Assembly (NCBI GenBank): GCA_029975165.1
Contig: JARKPR010000019.1
Span: 1-60,887, forward strand
Length of the DNA stretch: 60,887 nt
DNA from: Selenomonadales bacterium
Lineage (GTDB): Bacteria; Bacillota; Negativicutes; Sporomusales; UBA7701
Reading direction: 5' to 3'
Shown: positions 25,810-33,915 of the stretch, one piece after another
How positions within the stretch are numbered: the first letter of the stretch is position 1
Layout: every line of letters begins with the position of its first letter
The notes under the pieces: model-generated
What the model was told of the DNA's origin: nothing
What the model saw: only the letters and a program-made list of their open reading frames with translations
The model's database searches: none
Made by a program: the position numbers and the translations under genes

Positions 25810-25887
25810 GTGAAACTGAAAATCTTCACGCTGTCCGTGCCACGGCCATTACGGCGGTTTATGCGCATATTTAGTAAAAATGGCTAA
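25810..25887 (+). CDS. spoVM: Stage V sporulation protein SpoVM-like peptide
   Basis: A 25-residue frame from GTG 25810 to TAA, preceded by AAGGGGCGAGG. It reads MKLKIFTLSVPRPLRRF and then MRIFSKNG. Compared with Bacillus SpoVM (26 residues), the pattern Tyr/Phe-Thr-hydrophobic-x-hydrophobic-Pro-basic-x-Leu-x-x, then hydrophobic residues and Arg, is shared, including the helix-breaking proline. SpoVM is an amphipathic helix that senses the convex forespore membrane and recruits SpoIVA, encoded at 13020. CATAAACT at 25769-25776 resembles a sigma-E -10 but has no -35. A terminator follows directly, making it a monocistronic unit. Assignment by pattern only. Confidence 0.7.
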   Translation: MKLKIFTLSVPRPLRRFMRIFSKNG

Positions 25888-25901
25888 TAGCGGCAATACT
25901 A

Positions 25902-25940
25902 ATAACCGCCTAAACAACAGGCGGTTATCTATTTATTCCG
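25902..25940 (+). terminator. Terminator after spoVM
   Basis: ATAACCGCCT pairs with AGGCGGTTAT around a 7-base loop (25902-25928), followed by CTATTTATT. Confidence 0.8.
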
Positions 25941-26077
25941 GCTGGTCGCCGCCATCTTTTTGCGGCCGGTATAGACAAAAGCAGGAATATTTGCATTTGA
26001 CAGAGAAATAGGAATACCGCATTTTCCCGCGCCGCACGATGTGTGAGCCACGAATATACCGCAAGGGGGACTTTGAT

Positions 26078-28162
26078 TTGAAAGAGTACAAAAGCGACAA
26101 AATCCGTAATGTTGGCATCTTCGCCCACGGTGGCGCAGGCAAAACCTCGCTCGCGGAAGCGCTGCTGTTCAGCGCCGGCGCCGTCACCCGTCTCGGCAAA
26201 GTCGACGACGGCACGGCCACGACCGACTTCGAGCCGGAAGAAATCAAGCGCAAAGTGACGATCAGCACCGCCCTCGCGCCGTGCGAATGGCGCGACCATA
26301 AAATAAATTTCCTCGACACCCCCGGCTACGCCGACTTCGTCGCCGAAGTCAAAGGCACGCTCAGGGCGGTGGACGCCGCGCTCGTCGTCCTCTGCGCCGC
26401 CTCCGGGGTCGAGGTCGGGACCGAGAACGTCTGGAAATACGCCGATGAAGCCGGCGTGCCCCGGTTCGCCTTCATCAACAAAATAGACCGCGAAAACGCC
26501 GACTTCGCCGCCACCGTCGCCCAGATGCGGGAAAAATTCGGCAACAACGTCGTCCCCATCCAACTCCCCATCGGCTCCCAGGACAGCTTCAAAGGCATCA
26601 TCGACCTCGTCAAAATGAAAGCCTACACCCCTGTGAGCGCCCCAGGCACCCAATACACCGAAGCCGACATCCCCGCCGACCTCCGGGACGAAGCCGAAGA
26701 AGCGCGCCTCGCCATGATCGAGGCCGCCGCCGAAACCGACGACGACCTGCTCACCAAATACCTCGAAGGCGAAGAACTCAGCGACGACGAAATCCGCACC
26801 GGCCTCGTCAAAGGCGTCGCCCAGGGGAAATTCTGCCCCGTACTGTGCGGCTCCGCCTACAAAAACATCGGCGTCCAGCAACTCCTCGACGCCGTCGTCG
26901 CTTACGCCCCCTCGCCGGAAAACACCGTCGCCAAAGGCCATAACCCCGTAAGCAAAGAAGCCGTCGAGCGCAAAACCTCCGACCCATTTGCCGCCATGGT
27001 CTTCAAAACCACCGCCGACCCCTTCGTCGGCCGCCTCAGCTACATCCGCGTCTTCGCCGGCCAGCTCAAAGCCGACTCCACCCTCTACAACGCCGTCCGC
27101 GAAAAGAGCGAACGCATCGGCTCCATCTTCACCATGCGCGGCAAAACCCAGGACGCCATGACCGTCGCCAACGCCGGCGACATCGTCGTCGTCCCCAAAA
27201 TGTCCGAAACCAAGACCGGCGACACCCTTTGCGACAAAGACAAGCCCGTCATCTTCGACCCCATCGTCTATCCCAAGCCGATGTTCACCATGGCCGTCGA
27301 AGCCAAAAACAAGGGCGACGAAGACAAAATCGGCAACGCCCTCGCCCGCATGGCCGACGAAGACCCCACCTTCACCCTCGAAAAAAACCTCGAAACCCAC
27401 CAACTGCTCGCCAGCGGCATCAGCGACATGCACATCGACGTCATCGCCGAGCGCATGAAACGCAAATTCGGCGTCGACGTCAAACTCAGCGACCCGCGCA
27501 TCCCCTACCGCGAAACCATCCGCAGCAGCGTCAAAGTCGAATACAAGCATAAAAAACAAAGCGGCGGCCACGGCCAATACGGCCATGTCTGGCTGCAGCT
27601 CGACCCGCTGCCCACCGGCACCGGCTTCGAATTCACCGAATCCATCTTCGGCGGCGCTGTGCCCCGCCAGTACTTCCCGGCCGTCGAAAAAGGCGTGCGC
27701 GAAGCCATGGTCAACGGCATCATCGCCGGCTACCCCGTCACCGACATCAAAGTCACCCTCACCGACGGCTCCTACCACGAAGTCGACTCCTCGGAAATGG
27801 CCTTCAAAATCGCCGCCTCCGGCGCCATCAAAAAAGGCGCCCTCCAAGCCAAGCCCATCCTCCTCGAGCCCATCTACAACGTCGAAGTCACCGTCCCCGA
27901 ATCCTACATGGGCGACATCATCGGCGACTTCAACAGCCGCCGCGGCCGCATCCTCGGCATGGAGCCCATCGGCGGCGGACTGGGCATGGTCCGGGCTCAG
28001 GTGCCGCTGGCCGAAGTCTTCCGCTACTCCATCGACCTTCGCTCCATGACCCAGGGCCGGGGCAAATTCGACATGAGCTTCGACCACTACGAAGAAGTGC
28101 CTGCGCGCATCGCCGAAGGCATCGTCGCCGCCAACAAGAAAGACAAAGAAGACGAAGAATAA
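26078..28162 (+). CDS. Elongation factor G-like translational GTPase (FusA2 type)
   Basis: A 694-residue, five-domain protein. G1 is AHGGAGKTS rather than the AHIDAGKTT of canonical EF-G, G3 is DTPGYADF and G4 is NKID; domain IV contains KQSGGHGQYGHVWL and domain V GDIIGDFNSRRGRILGM. The altered G1 and the absence of rpsL/rpsG/tuf neighbours mark it as the EF-G-like paralogue of Firmicutes, whose role is unclear. TTG 26078 follows AAGGGGG at ideal spacing. The upstream in-frame ATG at 26039 has no ribosome-binding site. A terminator follows. Confidence 0.9.
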   Translation: MKEYKSDKIRNVGIFAHGGAGKTSLAEALLFSAGAVTRLGKVDDGTATTDFEPEEIKRKVTISTALAPCEWRDHKINFLDTPGYADFVAEVKGTLRAVDAALVVLCAASGVEVGTENVWKYADEAGVPRFAFINKIDRENADFAATVAQMREKFGNNVVPIQLPIGSQDSFKGIIDLVKMKAYTPVSAPGTQYTEADIPADLRDEAEEARLAMIEAAAETDDDLLTKYLEGEELSDDEIRTGLVKGVAQGKFCPVLCGSAYKNIGVQQLLDAVVAYAPSPENTVAKGHNPVSKEAVERKTSDPFAAMVFKTTADPFVGRLSYIRVFAGQLKADSTLYNAVREKSERIGSIFTMRGKTQDAMTVANAGDIVVVPKMSETKTGDTLCDKDKPVIFDPIVYPKPMFTMAVEAKNKGDEDKIGNALARMADEDPTFTLEKNLETHQLLASGISDMHIDVIAERMKRKFGVDVKLSDPRIPYRETIRSSVKVEYKHKKQSGGHGQYGHVWLQLDPLPTGTGFEFTESIFGGAVPRQYFPAVEKGVREAMVNGIIAGYPVTDIKVTLTDGSYHEVDSSEMAFKIAASGAIKKGALQAKPILLEPIYNVEVTVPESYMGDIIGDFNSRRGRILGMEPIGGGLGMVRAQVPLAEVFRYSIDLRSMTQGRGKFDMSFDHYEEVPARIAEGIVAANKKDKEDEE

Positions 28163-28178
28163 CTTCTTCCGCAAGACA

Positions 28179-28212
28179 AAACGCCGGGACGCAAGTCCCG
28201 GCGTTTATTTTT
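28179..28212 (+). terminator. Terminator after EF-G-like gene
   Basis: A 12-bp perfect stem (28179-28190 with 28195-28206) and GCAA loop, followed by ATTTTT. Confidence 0.92.
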
Positions 28213-28286
28213 GGCAGGGGCGGCTGGATTCGAACCAACGCCTGACGGAGTCAAAGTCCGTTGCCTTACCACTTGGCTACGCCCCT
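28212..28286 (-). tRNA. tRNA-Gln (anticodon TTG)
   Basis: A 75-base minus-strand cloverleaf with encoded CCA. The acceptor AGGGGCG pairs with CGCCCCT. The anticodon stem ACGGA/TCCGT encloses CTTTGAC, giving TTG. GGTTCGAATCC is the T arm. Confidence 0.95.
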
Positions 28287-28457
28287 ATATCATACTTTCT
28301 TAACAAATAATATACCACGGCCCGCCGTACCCTGCAAGGCAGGGGAGGGCAGGGGAGATTATCGTCATTGTGTTCTGTTAACTTCCAACTGCATATAATG
28401 GAATGAGGCTTCCGGCCACCGGGAGCCGGCGGAAAAATTTCCGGGAGGCGAATAACC

Positions 28458-29297
28458 TTGAGCTTTTCCGACCTCATATGGGTGTTTGTCCTGGCTGCCG
28501 TCGTCTGGCCGCTATTCCGCCAGAGCGGTGTCAACCGCAAGCGCCTCGAAGTGCTCCGCCGCGTCGAAACGAACCGTGGCAGCCGCGTCATCAGCCTTAT
28601 CCACCGCCAGGAGGCCATCAACCTCCTCGGCATCCCCATCAGCCGCTACATCGACGTCGAAGACTCCGAGCAAATCCTCCGCGCCATCCGCCTTACCCCC
28701 GATGACATGCCCATCGACCTCATCCTCCACACCCCCGGCGGCCTCGTCCTGGCTGCCGAACAAATCGCCCGCGCCGTCCGCCAGCACCCCGCCGGCGTCA
28801 CCGTCTTCGTCCCCCACTACGCCATGAGCGGCGGCACACTCATCGCCCTCGCCGCCGACGCCATCGTCATGGACGAAAACGCCGTCCTCGGCCCCGTCGA
28901 CCCCCAGCTCGGCCAGTACCCGGCCGTATCCATCCTGAACGCCGTCGGCCGCAAGACGGTCGACCACGTCGACGACGCCACCCTCATCCTCGCCGACATC
29001 GCCGCCAAAGCCATCCGCCAGGTCGAAGTCGTCGTCGCCGAACTCCTCGCCGACCGGCTGCCGCCCGCCGACGCCCAGGCCCTCGCCCAGACGATCACCG
29101 ACGGCCGCTGGACCCACGACTACCCCATCACCTGCGCCAAGCTGCGCGAACTCGGCCTCGCCGTCGACACCGCCATGCCGCGGGAAGTGTATGAACTTAT
29201 GGAGCTTTACCCCCAGCCGGGGCAAAAACAGACGGTGCAATACGTACCGGCGCCCTACAGCGATAAAAAGCGTTTTTTCAATAGCGGCCATTGGTAA
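28458..29297 (+). CDS. Clp-fold serine protease of the SDH/DUF114 family (membrane-anchored)
   Basis: A 279-residue protein with one N-terminal membrane helix (LIWVFVLAAVVWPLF) and a cytoplasmic Clp/crotonase-fold domain. HTPGGLVLAAEQIARA provides the oxyanion region and HYAMSGGTLIALAAD the candidate catalytic Ser, as in SppA and SDH proteases; DENAVLGPVDPQ follows. The TTG start follows GGAGGCG. It is flanked by tRNA genes on the other strand and has its own terminator. The target proteins are unknown. Confidence 0.85.
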   Translation: MSFSDLIWVFVLAAVVWPLFRQSGVNRKRLEVLRRVETNRGSRVISLIHRQEAINLLGIPISRYIDVEDSEQILRAIRLTPDDMPIDLILHTPGGLVLAAEQIARAVRQHPAGVTVFVPHYAMSGGTLIALAADAIVMDENAVLGPVDPQLGQYPAVSILNAVGRKTVDHVDDATLILADIAAKAIRQVEVVVAELLADRLPPADAQALAQTITDGRWTHDYPITCAKLRELGLAVDTAMPREVYELMELYPQPGQKQTVQYVPAPYSDKKRFFNSGHW

Positions 29298-29322
29298 GGA
29301 CGGGCACAATCCAGGGCAAAAG

Positions 29323-29359
29323 AAAAAACGGGATAGACGCTTAGTCTATCCCGTTTTTT
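29323..29359. terminator. Bidirectional terminator between protease gene and tRNA-Pro
   Basis: A 16-bp perfect stem beginning with six A and ending with six T, so it works on both strands. It ends two bases before the minus-strand tRNA 3' end. Confidence 0.93.
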
Positions 29360-29361
29360 CT

Positions 29362-29438
29362 TGGTCGGGGCGACAGGATTTGAACCTGCGACCTTTCGGT
29401 CCCGAACCGAACGCGCTACCAAACTGCGCTACGCCCCG
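29362..29438 (-). tRNA. tRNA-Pro (anticodon CGG)
   Basis: A 77-base minus-strand cloverleaf with CCA. The acceptor CGGGGCG pairs with CGCCCCG. The anticodon stem TTCGG/CCGAA encloses TTCGGGA, giving CGG for CCG codons, which are frequent in this genome. Confidence 0.95.
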
Positions 29439-29601
29439 GCATTCAACGTTACTAAGTATACACAACGGCGGCCGAAAAGTCAACAAGATAGACCTGGAAG
29501 GGTGGGGCAAAAAATTTATATTGTATTCACCGCCGCCGGCACAGGAATTTTGTCTTCCCTGGCGAAATATACCAAAGCAAAATGCCATAAGGAGGGGAAG
29601 C

Positions 29602-30303
29602 ATGCGGCAGACACTTCGCGTCCTCCTGTTCGGGTTAATCGTGATGCTTATCGCCACCGCCGCAGCCCAGGCCTCCGCCTCGCCGCCCGTCCTCCTCAAA
29701 GAGGGGATGAACGGCGACGACGTCTACAGGCTGCAGGCGAAACTGCAGGAATTCGGCTACTACCAGGGCACACCCGACGGCTACTTCGGCGAGCAGACCG
29801 CCGAGGCCGTCCTGGAGTTCCAGCTCGACACCGGCCTGCAGGCCGACGGCGTCGTCGGCACGGCCACCCTTGCAACCCTGCGCGATTACAAACCCGCCGC
29901 CGGCCAGGCCAGCCGCGCCCCGGGCGAGAACCGTCAAGGCCTGCAGGTCGCCGCTTTCGCCAAGCAATTCCTCGGCGTCCCCTACGTCTGGGCCGGCCGG
30001 TCACCCGGCGGCTTCGACTGCTCCGGCTTCGTCTGGTACGTCTATAACCACTTCGGCATCCAACTGCCGCGCATGGCCGACGGCCAATTCACGGCAGGCG
30101 TCGCGATCGGCCGCCGCAGCCTCGTCCCCGGCGACCTCGTCTTCTTCAGCACCTACGAGCCCGGCCCGTCGCACGTCGGCATCTACATCGGCGGCGGCAA
30201 ATTCATCCACGCCAGCTCGGGCGCCGACGAAGTCACCATCACACCGCTGGGCAAGCAGTATTATCTCGAACGCTATCTAGGCGCCCGCCGCTTAGTCAGG
30301 TGA
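29602..30303 (+). CDS. Secreted NlpC/P60 peptidoglycan endopeptidase with PG-binding domain
   Basis: A 233-residue protein. It has a signal peptide (residues 1-27, ending AQASAS), a PG_binding_1 domain at about 33-90 (GDDVYRLQAKLQEFGYY) and a C-terminal NlpC/P60 domain with the catalytic Cys in FDCSGFVWYV and His in SHVGIYIG. It would cut stem peptides in the periplasm. ATG 29602 follows AGGAGGGG; the same frame is open far upstream across the tRNA, which is not translated. It is a monocistronic unit with a terminator and then element R4. Confidence 0.93.
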   Translation: MRQTLRVLLFGLIVMLIATAAAQASASPPVLLKEGMNGDDVYRLQAKLQEFGYYQGTPDGYFGEQTAEAVLEFQLDTGLQADGVVGTATLATLRDYKPAAGQASRAPGENRQGLQVAAFAKQFLGVPYVWAGRSPGGFDCSGFVWYVYNHFGIQLPRMADGQFTAGVAIGRRSLVPGDLVFFSTYEPGPSHVGIYIGGGKFIHASSGADEVTITPLGKQYYLERYLGARRLVR

Positions 30304-30312
30304 TGAATACAT

Positions 30313-30345
30313 GAACCGGGGTTAAACTTAACCCCGGTTCTTTTG
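30313..30345 (+). terminator. Terminator after NlpC/P60 gene
   Basis: A 13-bp perfect stem (30313-30325 with 30328-30340), followed by TTTTG. Confidence 0.88.
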
Positions 30346-30346
30346 T

Positions 30347-30468
30347 CGGCCGCCCATAAGCGCCCATCTGCTTCGTTGCTCCTCAGCTGCCATCCTCAGC
30401 GTACTAACGTGTACGCCTCCGGTGTCAGCCTCCGGTGCGCCTTGCATCTGGGCACTTCTGAGCGGCCG
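30347..30468 (+). repeat. Dispersed structured element, copy R4 (long class A)
   Basis: Outer arms CGGCCGC/GCGGCCG, second stem AAG-GCCCA/TGGGC-CTT, and an internal hairpin GCGTAC/GTACGC. The central part is nearly the same as R8. It lies between the NlpC terminator and the end of the convergent DUF4127 gene. Confidence 0.88.
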
Positions 30469-30518
30469 TGCGCATTTCGATATTTGCAGGAACGAATAAG
30501 GCGGGGGAGACTTCTATC

Positions 30519-32198
30519 CTACTCCTCCAGCACCGCGAACTCCAGGCGCGGTTCGAGCCGCACCTCGAACGTCCGCTGCCACGGCAGATGGCTTTCCACC
30601 GTCAGGCCGCTGACCACATACTTCTTCCCCGCGGCGTCCAGCACCGGCAGCGGCCGGCCGGCCAGGGCGGTGCGGTACAGCGTCGCGGCCCGGTCGCCCA
30701 GAAGCCCGCCGATCCACTCGTCTACCCGCGCCAACTGTCCGCCGAGATTGTACGGGTCGATATTATACGCTTTCAGCCGCCCGTTAACGTATGGCTGGAC
30801 ATCCTTCTGATAATACCAGTCGTCCAGCAGCCTGGCGGTCAGGAACGCCAACTGGCGGCGGTAAAGGCCGAGCGGCGCGGCCGCCTCCCCGGAGCGGGCG
30901 AGCGCCCCGCTGTAAATCGCCGCTTGGGTAACCGCCGTGCCGATCGAATTGCTTGTCGTGTTCCAGCCCGCGTACGCCGCCAGCCGCGTCAGCTCGACGC
31001 CCTCCTGCAGCATATACGGCAGAATGGTCTCCGCGGCGAAAAAGTGCTCGCTCAAGTCGACCACCGCCACGCGGTGGCCTTCGGCCATCAAGTTCCTTAC
31101 CGCCCGGGCCGCCGCGGCCAGTTTCCCCGGCCCCGTCCCGGCCGTGCCGATATGGACGAACAGCACGAAATCGGCCTCGCGCGGGTCGCCGACCTCGCGG
31201 CCGTCCGCCAGCGCGATCTTCTCGGCCACCGTGCGGGCCACCGAATGCGGCATATACGGCATCACCATGCCCGGGGCCGCCGGGTGCGAATACTGCACGA
31301 ACACCTGCGGCTGAAACCCCGTCGTCTCCGCCGCCACCCGCCCGAGCACCGTCAGCGCCACCTCATCCGTGCCGCGGGTGATGACCACGCGCCCCGCCAG
31401 CTGAGGCCGGTGAGCGACAAAATGCGTCAGGCGGCTCTTCACCATATTCGGCAGCCCGAACGGGAAGCCGTCGTCCTGGCCGATCACCAGCCCGGACAAC
31501 GCGCCCTGCTCCACCATCGCCATCAGCCGGTAATTGAACTGCGCGTTGGCCTCGTAAAGCGCCTGGTAGCGCCCGGCCACCGCCGGCGGAATCTGGGCGG
31601 CCAGCCGGTCCAGCTTCTCCCTGTCCAGCGGGTTCTCGAACGTCAGCACCTCATCCTTCAGAACCGAAAACTCGAACATCTTTTTCTGATAACGCACATC
31701 GCTGTCCTCGGCCAGAAGCAAGCGGGGAATAATACTGAACGCATAAATCTTCAGCTTTGGGTGGTCGCGGTGCAGCCCGGCCAGCACCGCCAGCACCGCC
31801 TCCGCGTCGGCCGCCGTCCCGACGCTCCGGCGCGAAGCCATTAGGCCGCCGTGCATCAGCATATCGGTCGAAACGATCAGCGCATCGGCCGCCGGCGCCG
31901 CGTCCCGCAGCCAGTCGCGCAAAGCCGTCCGGTCGGCGGGCGTCCGGTACTTGTCGAGCAGTTCCGGCGGCGGCAGGATGACGCGGATGCCCGCCAGGCC
32001 TGCCAACTGTTCCACATACTGCGTACAGGGCGGGCGGCTGTCGAGCGGCACCACCGCCACCGTCAGACGGGCGGGGGCGTCCGCGGGCTCGGCGACCGGC
32101 CGGGCGGTGCGGACGAACCCCGCCTGCCACTGGAGCGCTGCCGCCACCGCCGCCGCCGCCGCGATGATTGCCAGGCATGACAAGAACCGACGGAACAT
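30519..32198 (-). CDS. DUF4127 family exported protein
   Basis: A 559-residue protein with an N-terminal signal-anchor (FLSCLAIIAAAAAVAAAL) followed by the DUF4127 domain. VVPLDSRPPCTQYVEQLA opens the domain, and DALIVSTDMLMHGGL and RGTDEVALTVLGR are also visible. The pattern of short beta strands with conserved Asp/Arg/Thr suggests an alpha/beta enzyme, but the family has no assigned activity. I start at ATG 32198, preceded by GAGGTGG; an in-frame ATG 14 codons earlier lacks a ribosome-binding site. It is monocistronic and convergent with the NlpC gene. Confidence 0.82.
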   Translation of the reverse strand: MFRRFLSCLAIIAAAAAVAAALQWQAGFVRTARPVAEPADAPARLTVAVVPLDSRPPCTQYVEQLAGLAGIRVILPPPELLDKYRTPADRTALRDWLRDAAPAADALIVSTDMLMHGGLMASRRSVGTAADAEAVLAVLAGLHRDHPKLKIYAFSIIPRLLLAEDSDVRYQKKMFEFSVLKDEVLTFENPLDREKLDRLAAQIPPAVAGRYQALYEANAQFNYRLMAMVEQGALSGLVIGQDDGFPFGLPNMVKSRLTHFVAHRPQLAGRVVITRGTDEVALTVLGRVAAETTGFQPQVFVQYSHPAAPGMVMPYMPHSVARTVAEKIALADGREVGDPREADFVLFVHIGTAGTGPGKLAAAARAVRNLMAEGHRVAVVDLSEHFFAAETILPYMLQEGVELTRLAAYAGWNTTSNSIGTAVTQAAIYSGALARSGEAAAPLGLYRRQLAFLTARLLDDWYYQKDVQPYVNGRLKAYNIDPYNLGGQLARVDEWIGGLLGDRAATLYRTALAGRPLPVLDAAGKKYVVSGLTVESHLPWQRTFEVRLEPRLEFAVLEE

Positions 32199-32281
32199 AT
32201 ACCACCTCAGATTACCTTGATCATCAACATGTTCGACCAACGCCGCAAAAATCCTGTAAAACGATAATTTAGCGCGGAAAC

Positions 32282-32311
32282 TTGACAGAACCTAGTGATA
32301 TTTTGTATAAA
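32282..32311 (+). promoter_or_regulatory. Sigma-A promoter for rsmD/coaD
   Basis: Perfect TTGACA (32282-32287), an 18-base spacer and TATAAA (32306-32311). It lies 34 bases upstream of rsmD. Confidence 0.7.
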
Positions 32312-32345
32312 TGTGGTAAGATATATAAGACGATTGGTTGAAAAA

Positions 32346-32900
32346 ATGCGAATAATCACCGGCACGGCCAAAGGCCTGAAACTTAAAACCCCCCGCGGAC
32401 GCGACGTCCGTCCCACCGGCGACCGGGTCAAGGAATCGCTGTTCGCCATCCTCGCCGACCGGATACCCGGCGCCGTCGTCGCCGACATCTTCGCCGGCAC
32501 CGGCAACCTCGGCCTCGAAGCCCTCAGCCGAGGCGCGGCCGCCGCCGTCTTCGTCGACGCCAGCGCCGACAGCATCGCCCTCGTCCGCGCCAACGCCGCC
32601 CTGGCGAGGCTCGCCGACCGGGCCGAGATCCTCCGCCTGGACGCCGCCGCCGCCGTCAGCCGTTTCGCCCGCGCCGGGCGCACCTTCGACCTCATCTTCT
32701 GCGACCCGCCTTACAACAAAGGCTTGGCCGCCGCCATCGTGGACAAGATCGACGCCGCCGCCATCGTCCGGCCCGGAGGCGCGCTCATAATCGAACACTC
32801 CCGCCACGAACAACTGCCAGCCGACCTGGTCAACCTGACCGTAACCCGCACCGAACGCTACGGGGAAACGCTCGTTTCCTTCCTAACCAACAATACCTGA
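32346..32900 (+). CDS. rsmD: 16S rRNA (guanine-966-N2)-methyltransferase RsmD
   Basis: A 184-residue Rossmann methyltransferase. RIITGTAKGLKLKTP and VRPTGDRVKESLF open it, ADIFAGTGNLGLEALSRGA is the SAM-binding loop and CDPPYNKG the catalytic (N/D)PPY motif. It methylates G966 of 16S rRNA. I choose ATG 32346 by homology, although no clear Shine-Dalgarno sequence precedes it. coaD follows after 17 bases; this rsmD-coaD pairing is conserved in many bacteria. Confidence 0.94.
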   Translation: MRIITGTAKGLKLKTPRGRDVRPTGDRVKESLFAILADRIPGAVVADIFAGTGNLGLEALSRGAAAAVFVDASADSIALVRANAALARLADRAEILRLDAAAAVSRFARAGRTFDLIFCDPPYNKGLAAAIVDKIDAAAIVRPGGALIIEHSRHEQLPADLVNLTVTRTERYGETLVSFLTNNT

Positions 32901-32917
32901 AACGGAGGGCTCCACCA

Positions 32918-33400
32918 GTGCGCATCGCAGTATGTCCCGGCAGCTTCGATCCCGTCACCTGCGGCCATATCGACATATTCGCCCGGGCCAGCACCATCGT
33001 CGACCGGCTCATCGTCGCCGTGTTCCACAACCCCGGCAAAAAGCCCCTCTTCACCATGGAAGAGCGGGTGGAGATGCTGCGGGTCGCCACCGCCCACATC
33101 CCCAACATCAAAGTCGACTGCTTCTCCGGCCTGCTCACCGAATACGTGCGGCAGCAGAACTCCACCATCATCGTGCGCGGCCTCAGGGCCCTGACAGATT
33201 TTGAAGCCGAATTCCAACGGGCCCTGCTCATCAAAAAAATCGATCCGGGGATGGAAACCGTCTTCATGATGACCAACACCGAATACTCGTTCGTCAGTTC
33301 CACCGGCGTAAAAGAACTGGCCATGTTCGGCGGCAACATCTCGGGCCTGGTGCCGGAGGCGGTAAAGGCGAAGATCATAGAGCGCCTGAACCACGACTGA
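32918..33400 (+). CDS. coaD: Phosphopantetheine adenylyltransferase
   Basis: A 160-residue nucleotidyltransferase of CoA synthesis. CPGSFDPVTCGHIDI holds the TxGH motif (here T-C-G-H), and RGLRALTDFEAEFQ and YSFVSSTGVKELA are signature blocks. It adenylates 4'-phosphopantetheine. GTG 32918 follows CGGAGGG. CoA and phosphopantetheine feed the acyl carrier protein encoded at 45115. Confidence 0.96.
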   Translation: MRIAVCPGSFDPVTCGHIDIFARASTIVDRLIVAVFHNPGKKPLFTMEERVEMLRVATAHIPNIKVDCFSGLLTEYVRQQNSTIIVRGLRALTDFEAEFQRALLIKKIDPGMETVFMMTNTEYSFVSSTGVKELAMFGGNISGLVPEAVKAKIIERLNHD

Positions 33401-33431
33401 GCCCCGAGGCAGGGGGGAGGAGGACAATGGT

Positions 33432-33884
33432 ATGACAGTGGAAGAAATACTGGAAGAAATGGAAAACCTGCTCCTGGAAGCATCGCGGCTTCCCTTCACC
33501 AACAAAAGAGTGATCGACGAAGACGACCTCGGCCGCCTCATCGACGAACTGCGCGAAGTGCTGCCGGGCGAACTCATGGAAGCCAACCGCATCATCACCG
33601 AACGGCAGAACATCATCGAAGCAGCCCAGAAAGAAGCCCAGGGCATCGTCGATCAGGGGAAAAACTACATCACCCGCCTCACCGACGAAAACGCCATCGT
33701 CCGCCAGGCTCAGGAACAGGCCAGCGAAATCATCCAGCAGGCCCAACGGGAAGCGCGGGACCTGCGCACCGACGCCGTCATCTACGCCGACGACGTATTC
33801 AGCTACCTGGAAGACAACTTTGCCAAAGCCCTCGAAGTCGTCCGCCAGGGACACAATAAACTGCAACAGGCCAAGAAAGAATAA
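33432..33884 (+). CDS. Coiled-coil protein of unknown function
   Basis: A 150-residue acidic, almost wholly helical protein. From about residue 45 to 110 it has heptad-like Ala/Glu/Gln-rich sequence (RQNIIEAAQKEAQ, QAQEQASEIIQQAQREA) resembling the stalk of ATP synthase subunit b or DivIVA-like proteins. There is no signal peptide or membrane segment. Strong GGGGGGAGGAGG precedes ATG 33432. It lies 31 bases after coaD, probably in the same operon. I do not recognise a characterised family; similar genes are seen between coaD and ylbJ in related genomes. Confidence 0.7.
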   Translation: MTVEEILEEMENLLLEASRLPFTNKRVIDEDDLGRLIDELREVLPGELMEANRIITERQNIIEAAQKEAQGIVDQGKNYITRLTDENAIVRQAQEQASEIIQQAQREARDLRTDAVIYADDVFSYLEDNFAKALEVVRQGHNKLQQAKKE

Positions 33885-33885
33885 C

Positions 33886-33915
33886 GGCGGCGACCAGCCG
33901 CCCTATTTTTTTCCG
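33886..33915 (+). terminator. Terminator after the coiled-coil gene, overlapping the ylbJ end
   Basis: GGCGGC (33886-33891) pairs with GCCGCC (33897-33902), then CTATTTTTTT. The T-run contains the ylbJ stop codon. Confidence 0.82.

Noticed and set aside
25925-28174. 749-codon open frame antisense to the EF-G-like gene
   Set aside because: Low-complexity Asp/Gly/Val/Phe translation is the mirror of the GTPase codons. There is no ribosome-binding site or domain.
29191-29601. Longer N-terminus for the NlpC/P60 protein
   Set aside because: The extra frame runs across a terminator and tRNA-Pro. ATG 29602 has a strong ribosome-binding site and begins a signal peptide.
30343-31844. Plus-strand frames antisense to DUF4127
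   Set aside because: Arg/His/Gln-rich shadows of a gene with a signal anchor and family motifs on the other strand.
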